From Candidatus Stahliibacteriota bacterium (lineage in GTDB: Bacteria; Hydrothermota; Tepidihabitantia; B3-TA06), in contig JAUVJT010000105.1 of assembly GCA_030592225.1 (NCBI GenBank), forward strand, positions 1 to 7,489: a stretch of 7,489 nucleotides of DNA. Direction: 5' to 3'. A program made the position numbers and the translations under genes. This document shows, in pieces, positions 1 through 4,667 of this stretch. Under the pieces are notes generated by a model, which saw nothing but the letters and a program-made list of their open reading frames with translations, made no database searches and was not told where the DNA came from. The stretch's first letter is position 1; every line of letters begins with the position of its first letter.

Positions 1-114
1 AGTGACGAGGATATCAGGTTGATAGAGTCAAGGCTTAATAACAGACCCAGGAAGTGCCTGGGTTTCAAAACACCCCTCGAAGTCGCTAACCTTAGTGTTG
101 CACTTCAACGTTGA
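1..114 (+). CDS. IS30-family transposase, C-terminal end (partial)
   Basis: Reading frame 1 is open from the window edge to a TGA at 112-114 and encodes the last 37 residues of a transposase. Visible residues include RLNNRPRKCLGFKTPLEV followed by the ending SVALQR. The string 'RLNNRPRKCLG(F/Y)xTPxEV' close to the stop is the familiar C-terminal signature of IS30-family DDE transposases (family knowledge). The catalytic D, D and E residues lie upstream, outside the window, so I cannot say whether the element is intact. The coding end overlaps, antisense, the 3' end of the minus-strand helix-hairpin-helix gene, which is best explained by insertion of the IS into that gene. Terminal repeat-like sequence follows at 95-115. 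Confidence 0.85.
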   Translation, partial: SDEDIRLIESRLNNRPRKCLGFKTPLEVANLSVALQR

Positions 115-121
115 ATGTAGG
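1..121 (+). mobile_element. 3' (right) end of an IS30-family insertion sequence
   Basis: The transposase stop is followed almost at once by the presumed element end. The segment 95-115 consists of the 13-mer GTGTTGCACTTCA, three bases, then TTGAA, and the same pattern recurs inverted at 7377-7397. IS30-family termini with a GTTGCACTT...TTGAA look are familiar to me. The exact last base cannot be set without the left end or a target duplication; 115-121 is my estimate. The rest of the element lies to the left of the window. Confidence 0.7.
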
Positions 122-591
122 AGCATCTTCTTAACATATAACACAAAATTTCGATACGTTCCATCAATGAAACCACTCTCCCACAGTGATTCTCTAATTT
201 TCCCATCCCATGGAGGAAAAATTTCGGGTCTTATGGCAAATAATATCTTAGAAACCGTAGTATGGCCAAAACCTTTCACTTTAAGCAACGTACTATAAAT
301 CTCATTCACAGAATCCAATTTCTCATCACATAAATCTGGAAGTGTGCCAGACGGAAGCGAATCGCCATGTTTGCCAAACCACTCTGCTATTTTTTCTAGA
401 AAGTGTTCTCTCTTCTTATTATTTAGACGACATCCCCAATCATTCAGCCATTTAAACAGGGGTTCTCTATGTCTCGCGTTTTTTAAATCAAGAAATCTGC
501 TTGTATCCTTCAGTAATTCATTGTAATCCCTATCCTGATTACTCATCTTATCATAGATATACGAACAAAAGGCTAAATCAAGTAATGTCAT
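28..591 (-). CDS. Helix-hairpin-helix (DNA glycosylase-like) protein, 3' end replaced by IS sequence
   Basis: The frame gives 187 residues. Residues about 103-130 read LKVKGFGHTTVSKILFAIRP and then a PPWDGK stretch. This looks like a helix-hairpin-helix (KGFGHTTVSKIL) followed by an Asp (D129) where HhH-GPD base-excision glycosylases carry their catalytic Asp in an 'FPVDTHV'-like context. I recognise no named family, and DNA binding or glycosylase activity is inference. The start at 591 is well supported: AAGGAGGT at 596-603, and a perfect TTGACA/TATAAT promoter further upstream. There is no signal peptide or membrane segment. Residues from about 157 onward are antisense to the IS30 transposase end, so the native C-terminus is lost and the product is probably truncated or inactive. 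The gene is distinctly AT-rich compared with the rest of the window, suggesting horizontal origin. An alternative start is Met16. Confidence 0.7.
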   Translation of the reverse strand: MTLLDLAFCSYIYDKMSNQDRDYNELLKDTSRFLDLKNARHREPLFKWLNDWGCRLNNKKREHFLEKIAEWFGKHGDSLPSGTLPDLCDEKLDSVNEIYSTLLKVKGFGHTTVSKILFAIRPEIFPPWDGKIRESLWESGFIDGTYRNFVLYVKKMLLHSTLKCNTKVSDFEGCFETQALPGSVIKP

Positions 592-595
592 TCCG

Positions 596-603
596 ACCTC
601 CTT
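596..603 (-). promoter_or_regulatory. Shine-Dalgarno site of the HhH gene
   Basis: On the minus strand this reads AAGGAGGT, four bases from the ATG at 591. It fixes the first Met rather than Met16 as the start. Confidence 0.8.
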
Positions 604-611
604 ATTACCCC

Positions 612-639
612 ATTATATCCTCCACCATCCCTTTGTCAA
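612..639 (-). promoter_or_regulatory. Sigma70-type promoter of the HhH gene
   Basis: On the minus strand a perfect TTGACA (639-634) is separated by 16 bp from a perfect TATAAT (617-612). Transcription would start near 605, leaving a leader of roughly 13 bases that holds the ribosome binding site. The gene is therefore probably expressed by the housekeeping sigma factor despite being cut by the IS. Confidence 0.8.
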
Positions 640-655
640 CTATCCTTAACTGACG

Positions 656-726
656 CAAACACCCTCACCCTACCCCTCTCCCTGTGGGAGAGGGAACTGC
701 GACCTTTTTTGCTGGAGCAAAAAAGG
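656..726. repeat. Dispersed-repeat-like element with two strong hairpins
   Basis: The first hairpin is CCCTCTCCC (674-682), loop TGT, GGGAGAGGG (686-694), a perfect 9-bp stem preceded by ACCCTCACCCTACC. CCCTCACCC...CCTCTCCC...GGGAGAGGG units are a familiar intergenic repeat type in many environmental bacterial genomes (general recollection, not a database hit). The second is CCTTTTTTGCT (703-713), loop GG, AGCAAAAAAGG (716-726), a perfect 11-bp stem. It ends 10 bases beyond the methyltransferase stop codon. Neither arm is followed by a T-run on the minus strand, so I do not call a canonical intrinsic terminator, although the hairpins could block transcript ends. The element also marks the border between AT-rich and GC-rich DNA. 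Confidence 0.6.
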
Positions 727-735
727 AGCACATTA

Positions 736-1266
736 CTAAAACCAGGTTCTCTTCCTGTAGTCCGCGTACTCAGGATACTTGGCAAGCAATTCCTGCTCCT
801 CCAGCCATCGCCAGTAGAAAAGCTGGGCTATCCAGACCAACGACAGGCACAGCGTCACCAACCCGCGCGTAAAGAACGGCAAACCCACGGCCATAAGAAA
901 CTGCCCCAGGTACATGGGATGCCGCAGCCTGGAATAGATGCCTTTTGTGACCAGGAACCCCTTGTCTATTACACCCTGTTTGGCAACGTCGGAGAATATA
1001 AAAAGGCCTAAGCCGATAACGAACGCCCCGGCGCCGATGTATCGCGGCCAGCCGATGGATGAGATTTCTATCGGATCGGCAAAACAGGCAAATCCCCACG
1101 CCGCCCACATAAAGAACATGACGGCCATCATCAGAATGAATAGCCCCTTATTTTCACGCAGACCAGGCCTCTTACGCTTCAGAAACTCGTAGGCGGTGCG
1201 AACGACGCAAGTAAGCATCCAGATACCGATGGCTATAAAAAACCAGCCGGTGATATTTACGTCCAT
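736..1266 (-). CDS. Isoprenylcysteine carboxyl methyltransferase-type membrane methyltransferase
   Basis: A 176-residue integral membrane protein of the ICMT/PEMT superfamily, which moves a methyl group from S-adenosylmethionine to lipid or prenyl-cysteine-like substrates at the membrane. Hydrophobic segments lie at about 5-25, 41-60, 76-93 and 118-150. The family hallmark is in the C-terminal half: LVTKGIYSRLRHPMYLG (105-121), then two Glu (E156, E157) in a WLEEQELL stretch, and the ending YPEYADYRKRTWF. In structurally studied relatives these RHPxY and E-E segments form the cofactor site. Its length is normal for bacterial members. The true substrate cannot be read from sequence, and bacteria generally lack prenylated CaaX proteins. 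The ATG at 1266 follows a modest AAGGGG. The gene lies 169 bp downstream of the surface-protein gene with no convincing promoter of its own, so read-through is possible. Confidence 0.85.
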   Translation of the reverse strand: MDVNITGWFFIAIGIWMLTCVVRTAYEFLKRKRPGLRENKGLFILMMAVMFFMWAAWGFACFADPIEISSIGWPRYIGAGAFVIGLGLFIFSDVAKQGVIDKGFLVTKGIYSRLRHPMYLGQFLMAVGLPFFTRGLVTLCLSLVWIAQLFYWRWLEEQELLAKYPEYADYRKRTWF

Positions 1267-1292
1267 GTCAACCCCTTTTACGTCAAGTTATA

Positions 1293-1330
1293 AGATTGCC
1301 ACGGTCGCCTACGGCTCCCTCGCAATGACA
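1293..1330. repeat. Dispersed imperfect-palindrome repeat (ATTGCC...GCAATGACA type)
   Basis: The segment begins GATTGCC and ends CGCAATGACA, so ATTGC and GCAAT form outer arms, with an inner GCC-TAC-GGC hairpin. It closely resembles the very common intergenic repeat that reads TCATTGCGAG...GCAATCT on the other strand and occurs in unrelated bacterial genomes (from memory). It lies just upstream of the methyltransferase start and may shape the mRNA leader. I see no ORF or protein signal in it. Confidence 0.6.
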
Positions 1331-1350
1331 AAATGGGGAAGTCACTCCGT

Positions 1351-1427
1351 GTCCATCTTTTGTCCATCTTTTGTCCATCTTCTGACCACCTTTTGGGTAG
1401 CTTTTGACCAGCTTTTGTCCACCTTTT
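1351..1427. repeat. Seven-unit 11-bp tandem repeat array
   Basis: Seven consecutive 11-base units can be read: GTCCATCTTTT (1351), the same (1362), GTCCATCTTCT (1373), GACCACCTTTT (1384), GGGTAGCTTTT (1395), GACCAGCTTTT (1406) and GTCCACCTTTT (1417). An eighth, poorer unit may run into the surface-protein stop codon (1428-1438). CTTTT closes six of the seven units. The 11-bp period is not a multiple of three, so the array is not a coding repeat. It approximates one DNA helical turn, which would place the A/T tracts on one face of the helix. On the minus-strand transcript the units read AAAAGNTGGNC. Function is unknown. Confidence 0.85.
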
Positions 1428-1435
1428 TGGAAGCG

Positions 1436-2434
1436 TTAAAGCAGCTGAACTCCGACCGAAAATCCAAGCCAGATGTCGGTCTCGTCGAAATCACCCAGGA
1501 GCAGGCCAAACATGCGGGCATCCTCGCCGTTCCAAGTATCGGAGTGCCATAGACTTATGACAGGCCCTGCGGTGATGGCCAGTTTGGGACCTATCTGCCA
1601 GCCGCCGGTGAAACGGAGCTTGGTAAGCATGTTCCCCTCGGATGCAAACGGGATGATGTCTTCCGCCACGTTATAATGGATGTAGTCAATGTCTGCAAAC
1701 AACGCATTCTTGGGCAGATGCACGCCTATGCCCGCTCCGAATTTGTTCGTGGCTACCTCGCCAATGGGCTTGTACCCGTAGGCGATTACGGTGTAGACGC
1801 GCTTTGAACCCATCTTGACGCCAACGTTGGCAAGAGCGGTCTCGTCAGCCCAGACGTTTATGTGAAACTGCCCGTTGGCTACGAGATTTACCAGACCGAT
1901 TGGCGCACCGTACATCTCACGGGCGATATTCACCACGCCGACCTGGGCCCCGGTTATCCTGTGGGCGACGTTGATAACACCAACCTGGGCGCCGGTTATC
2001 TCGCGGCTGAAATTGATGACCGAAAGCTGGACACCCTCATTGCTGTTGGCGTAGTTGAGCACCCCGGCAATCTGGACGTAGGAAGCATGGTTGGCCACCA
2101 CGTTGCAGACCCCTGCGACGTGGCAGCCCAGAAGATCGGTGCCCACAATGTTGGTCACGCCTGAAATCTGGAAACCAACCATCTCTTCCTTGTTGATGTT
2201 GAGCACCGAGCCTATCTCGCAGCCGTACACCCTGCGGTTAAGCCCCCCGATTATGTTCAGGGAGAAGTTGGTTGTGGTGCTGTAGGAAATCGGCCCGTTG
2301 CTCGAGAACCCGGGGACGCACGAGACCGATACCGGCCTGTCCACCGGATCGGCCTGCGCCAGCAGCACGGTCGGCGCAAACGCCAAAAATACCGCCAATG
2401 ACGCAACGCCTCTAATACTATTCGACTTTCGCAT
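1436..2434 (-). CDS. Secreted/outer-membrane protein with LA_2272-type surface repeats
   Basis: 332 residues from the ATG at 2434. The frame is open 14 codons further up, but that ATG (2476) falls inside the promoter spacer, whereas 2434 is preceded by AAGGAGG and opens a classic signal peptide (MRKSNSIRGVASLAVFLAF..., likely cleaved after LAQA at residue 28). Residues 70-188 hold eight short repeats of 14-17 residues, the best being TGAQVGVINVAHRI, TGAQVGVVNIAREM and YGAPIGLVNLVANG. This G-x-Q-[IV]-G-x-[IV]-N-x-A pattern matches the 'LA_2272 surface repeat' proteins known from Leptospira and Bacteroidota, probably a beta-solenoid. The region from about 205 to 332 alternates polar and hydrophobic residues with many Gly and aromatic residues, consistent with beta-barrel strands in the outer membrane. 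The terminal residue is Leu rather than the usual Phe/Trp, so barrel insertion is uncertain. Its partner or ligand is unknown. Confidence 0.8.
   Translation of the reverse strand: MRKSNSIRGVASLAVFLAFAPTVLLAQADPVDRPVSVSCVPGFSSNGPISYSTTTNFSLNIIGGLNRRVYGCEIGSVLNINKEEMVGFQISGVTNIVGTDLLGCHVAGVCNVVANHASYVQIAGVLNYANSNEGVQLSVINFSREITGAQVGVINVAHRITGAQVGVVNIAREMYGAPIGLVNLVANGQFHINVWADETALANVGVKMGSKRVYTVIAYGYKPIGEVATNKFGAGIGVHLPKNALFADIDYIHYNVAEDIIPFASEGNMLTKLRFTGGWQIGPKLAITAGPVISLWHSDTWNGEDARMFGLLLGDFDETDIWLGFSVGVQLL
1941..2000 (-). repeat. 42-bp coding direct repeat within the surface-protein gene
   Basis: The 18-base segments at 1941-1958 and 1983-2000 (ACCTGGGCCCCGGTTATC and ACCTGGGCGCCGGTTATC) differ at one base and lie 42 bp apart, exactly one 14-codon unit. 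The two adjacent TGAQVGV units probably arose by recent duplication and could vary in copy number between strains. Confidence 0.75.
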
Positions 2435-2437
2435 ATA

Positions 2438-2445
2438 GCTCCTCC
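2438..2445 (-). promoter_or_regulatory. Shine-Dalgarno site of the surface-repeat protein gene
   Basis: The minus strand reads AAGGAGGAGCTAT and then ATG at 2434. This strong site decides the start at 2434, removing the 14 leading codons of the longer open frame. Confidence 0.85.
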
Positions 2446-2464
2446 TTATCATAAGCTTTACAAG

Positions 2465-2493
2465 ATTATAACACATCCTTTGGGGGGTGTCAA
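2465..2493 (-). promoter_or_regulatory. Consensus sigma70 promoter of the surface-repeat protein gene
   Basis: On the minus strand TTGACA (2493-2488), a 17-bp spacer and TATAAT (2470-2465) give a perfect match to the housekeeping consensus. The start site would fall near 2458 with a leader of about 23 bases. High basal expression is likely, as is usual for an abundant surface protein. The spacer contains a C6 run. Confidence 0.85.
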
Positions 2494-2554
2494 ATGCCTG
2501 CAGAAATTAAGGATACGCTTACGACATACACCACCTCAATGTCACCCTAAACAG

Positions 2555-2582
2555 TTGACAGTTTGGTTGGTTCGCGTATAGT
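2555..2582 (+). promoter_or_regulatory. Promoter of the Roadblock-GTPase operon
   Basis: TTGACA (2555-2560), a 16-bp spacer and TATAGT (2577-2582, 5 of 6 to consensus) on the plus strand. Transcription would begin near 2589, about 25 bases before the GTG start. It is back to back with the surface-protein promoter, with about 61 bp between the two -35 boxes. No clear operator stands out in that gap. Confidence 0.8.
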
Positions 2583-2603
2583 TACGTACGGCAAAGATCA
2601 TAG

Positions 2604-2611
2604 AAGGAGGT
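2604..2611 (+). promoter_or_regulatory. Shine-Dalgarno site selecting a GTG start
   Basis: AAGGAGGT lies three bases from GTG at 2615, and no in-frame ATG fits as well. It supports a GTG start for the Roadblock protein. Confidence 0.85.
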
Positions 2612-2614
2612 ATA

Positions 2615-3091
2615 GTGCCCGGACTTAAAGATGATTTACAAGGAGCGCTGGTACGCCTTAACCAGTCGGCTCCCGAGATAACGTCCTCGGCGTTTGTGAG
2701 CCTTGACGGGCTTATGCTGGCCTCAGCCCTTCCCCCCAGCACCAACGAGGACGCGATAGCCGCAATGAGCGCAACTATTTTGGGATTGGGGGAACGTACA
2801 ACCAAGGAGTTCGCCGTAGGCGGACTGGAACAGGTTTACTTCAAGGGCAAGCAAGGTTTCATAATACTGCAGGCCACGGGCGATGACGGCATGCTGGTGG
2901 CGGTCACCAACGAAACCGCCAAGCTAGGCATATTGTTCCTTTTGCTGGCACGGACCGCAAAAGAGATACGCGCCCTGGTAAGCCGGGCAATTGCCCCAAA
3001 GACCTCTTTTGCCCCCACCCCTGCCCCTACTCAACAGGAAACGCCCCCCGATACTGCCGCAGGACAACCCGCATCCCCCTGGAATTCCTGA
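2615..3091 (+). CDS. Roadblock/LC7-domain protein (MglB-like)
   Basis: 158 residues, GTG start. Residues about 5-125 form a Roadblock/LC7 fold: an N-terminal helix, then the typical AFVSLDGLMLASALP strand-turn-strand (26-40), helix EDAIAAMSATILGLGERTTKEF, strands around LEQVYFKGKQGFIILQ and GMLVAVTN, and a C-terminal helix LGILFLLLARTAKEI. Proteins of this fold usually dimerise and bind small Ras-like GTPases, acting as GTPase-activating or scaffold partners (MglB in Myxococcus). A Pro/Thr/Ala-rich tail of about 30 residues (128-158) looks disordered. The protein is cytoplasmic, with no signal peptide. It is first in an operon with a second Roadblock-like protein and a GTPase, which strongly suggests a GTPase switch. 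The output (polarity, motility, surface traffic) cannot be read from sequence. Confidence 0.9.
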   Translation: MPGLKDDLQGALVRLNQSAPEITSSAFVSLDGLMLASALPPSTNEDAIAAMSATILGLGERTTKEFAVGGLEQVYFKGKQGFIILQATGDDGMLVAVTNETAKLGILFLLLARTAKEIRALVSRAIAPKTSFAPTPAPTQQETPPDTAAGQPASPWNS

Positions 3092-3099
3092 GTTAACTA

Positions 3100-4092
3100 A
3101 TGCCAGAAGGGGCGGATAAAAAAAAGCCTGTCACGCAGCCGGATTTAAATATCGGCGGCTCACTGGGTGCCTTGCCGACCGAGAATCTGCTGCAGATGAT
3201 AGGCAATCTCAGGCTTTCCACCCGACTGCTGCTGGAAAACTCCGACACCAAGAATTTTTGCATCCTGACTTTCAAGGAAGGAGAACTGGTGCCGGAGATC
3301 GAAAGTTCTCATTACCCTTCTCTAAATAAAGTGCTGGAGGATAACCCGTCTATTCCAGGGGGGCAACTGGCCGAACTGGCCGAAGCGCAGAGCGACCTGC
3401 CTTTCTGGAACCGTGTGCTGGTCGCCGGACTGGCCGATAGAGACATCCTTAAACGATATCTTGTTGATGGAATCCGCTTCACCCTGAGCCTTTTCCGCAG
3501 CCTGGCGGGTGTTCACTTCGAGCTTTCACCTCTCCCCATGAAGAAACTGGGGACCTCCGAAGGGTACTCTGTAACCAAGATATGCGCCCTGTCGCGCAAA
3601 CCTAAGGGGATTCCGGAACCGCAGGCCAGAGAGCCGAAACAAGAAAAGCCCCGGGCAGAACCCGAAACCAGGAAAGAAGAAAAACCGCAGGCTCCACCAC
3701 AGGCTGATTGTGAACCCTTCAAGCAGGCTCTTACCGATCTCATGCGCCAGCTCAAGGACGTACTGCCGGGTGCGCTGGCTTGTTACGTGATGGATTGCCT
3801 TGCGGGAAAATCTCTCGCCTCCTCCAGTACCTTGATGTTTGACGACCGCCCTGATTATCACGTTATCACCGACATGCTTTGCTCCCGCACCCACATCGAC
3901 GAAACCCACTCATTGAAAACCAACGAACTCTATCTCCTTACCGAGGATTATCTTCTTGGAATCTGTTTTATTACTCCGACCCGGTGTGTGCTTGCCATAT
4001 GCAAGCGCAACACACAACTCGGACTGCTGCTGACCGGCCTGCGTAAAGCAAAAGCAAAGGTAGTCAAAATTCTGGAAAAACCGCGCTCATGA
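3100..4092 (+). CDS. DUF4388 (PATAN) - Roadblock-like two-domain protein
   Basis: 330 residues in three parts. Residues about 18-145 resemble DUF4388/PATAN: GSLGALPTENLLQMIGNLRL, then LLLENSDTKNFCILTFKEGELV, with a helical second half ending in FHFEL-like 'GVHFELSPL' (137-145). DUF4388 proteins are usually fused to response-regulator or signalling domains and are thought to mediate protein interaction. Residues 165-205 are a charged Pro/Glu/Lys-rich linker. Residues 206-325 look like a divergent Roadblock domain: LPGALACYVMDCLAGKSLAS, then ELYLLTEDYLLGICFITPT and a final helix. The ATG at 3100 lies 8 bases after the previous stop with only a weak ribosome site, so translation is probably coupled. 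The stop overlaps the next start as ATGA. Its likely role is to bridge the GTPase and another signalling partner. The Roadblock assignment of the C-terminus is less sure than that of the upstream gene. Confidence 0.8.
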   Translation: MPEGADKKKPVTQPDLNIGGSLGALPTENLLQMIGNLRLSTRLLLENSDTKNFCILTFKEGELVPEIESSHYPSLNKVLEDNPSIPGGQLAELAEAQSDLPFWNRVLVAGLADRDILKRYLVDGIRFTLSLFRSLAGVHFELSPLPMKKLGTSEGYSVTKICALSRKPKGIPEPQAREPKQEKPRAEPETRKEEKPQAPPQADCEPFKQALTDLMRQLKDVLPGALACYVMDCLAGKSLASSSTLMFDDRPDYHVITDMLCSRTHIDETHSLKTNELYLLTEDYLLGICFITPTRCVLAICKRNTQLGLLLTGLRKAKAKVVKILEKPRS

Positions 4093-4613
4093 AGCTTGCA
4101 AAGGTGGTAATAGTGGGTAAGGACGAAGCGGGCAAATCCACCCTCGTACAGAACATAATTCCCGGGGCCATGAACATAGAGCGCCAGGGCCGCACCATAG
4201 CGCTTGATTACGGCAACAAGGAACACAAAGGCTACAAGCTGCACCTGTTCGGCACGCCGGGACAGACCCGGTTTCGCATCGTTCGCGACATAGTGGCACG
4301 GGGGATGGACGTGGCGGTTTGGGTGCTCGATTACTCCCGCCGGTTCGACGAGAGGGACCAGGAGATACTGGATTTCCTGAACGAATCCGGGGTGCCTTTT
4401 ATTGTCTTCGCCAACATAAAGCCGGGGGTGCAGAAGGAACGCCGCAAGGTGACCCGACTTATAGGGGAACCCGAGGGACTCAACGGGATAATCATCGGGT
4501 CTGCAAAGTCAGGCTTCCGGGTCGCCGAACTGCTGGGTGAGATAGTGCGAGTACTCTCCGCAGATGACTCCACGATAAGCAAAACAACCACTCCTCAGAC
4601 GTCGGCAGACTAG
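4089..4613 (+). CDS. Small Ras-like GTPase (MglA/COG2229-type) with degenerate G4 motif
   Basis: 174 residues. G1/P-loop is G10-KDEAGKST-18, complete with the phosphate-binding Lys and Ser. The switch I candidate is T36 in GRTIALDYG. G3 reads LFGTPGQTRF (53-62): the TPGQ core is present, but the usual Asp is Gly, as in COG2229-type GTPases that carry FGTPGQ. G4, normally NKxD, is N109-I-K-P, lacking the Asp that reads guanine. G5-like GSAKSG (137-142) is present. The family role is a nucleotide-dependent switch, typically controlled by Roadblock partners, and two such partners are encoded immediately upstream with a 4-bp ATGA overlap. The weak G4 suggests reduced or changed nucleotide specificity; hydrolysis is not certain. 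The last ~15 residues are a Thr/Ser-rich tail. No convincing terminator follows in the 54 bp before the convergent zinc operon. Confidence 0.9.
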   Translation: MKLAKVVIVGKDEAGKSTLVQNIIPGAMNIERQGRTIALDYGNKEHKGYKLHLFGTPGQTRFRIVRDIVARGMDVAVWVLDYSRRFDERDQEILDFLNESGVPFIVFANIKPGVQKERRKVTRLIGEPEGLNGIIIGSAKSGFRVAELLGEIVRVLSADDSTISKTTTPQTSAD

Positions 4614-4667
4614 CTCACCTTAAAATAAACCAGGCCGCAACCGCCGGATGGATTTGGAGCCGGAGAT
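4614..4667. other. Short convergent intergenic gap
   Basis: 54 bp separate the GTPase stop from the permease stop on the opposite strand. A T-rich stretch (TTTATTTTAA on the minus strand, about 4621-4630) follows a weak CCGG...CCGG pairing, which might serve as a poor terminator for the zinc operon. I see no strong hairpin with a T-run on either strand. Confidence 0.4.

Noticed and set aside
703..726. Intrinsic terminator of the methyltransferase gene
   Set aside because: The hairpin is perfect and well placed, but on the minus strand no T-run follows the 3' arm. Kept only as a repeat element.
1196..1552. Plus-strand ORF across the 11-bp array
   Set aside because: It overlaps two well-supported minus-strand genes and the non-triplet tandem array, and its product resembles nothing.
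2435..2476. Fourteen extra N-terminal codons of the surface protein
   Set aside because: The ATG at 2476 is within the promoter spacer, so the transcript would not contain it. The strong Shine-Dalgarno and signal peptide fit the ATG at 2434.
2523..2543. GACAT-11-ATGTC inverted repeat between the divergent promoters
   Set aside because: Five-base arms with an 11-base gap are expected by chance and do not overlap either promoter box.
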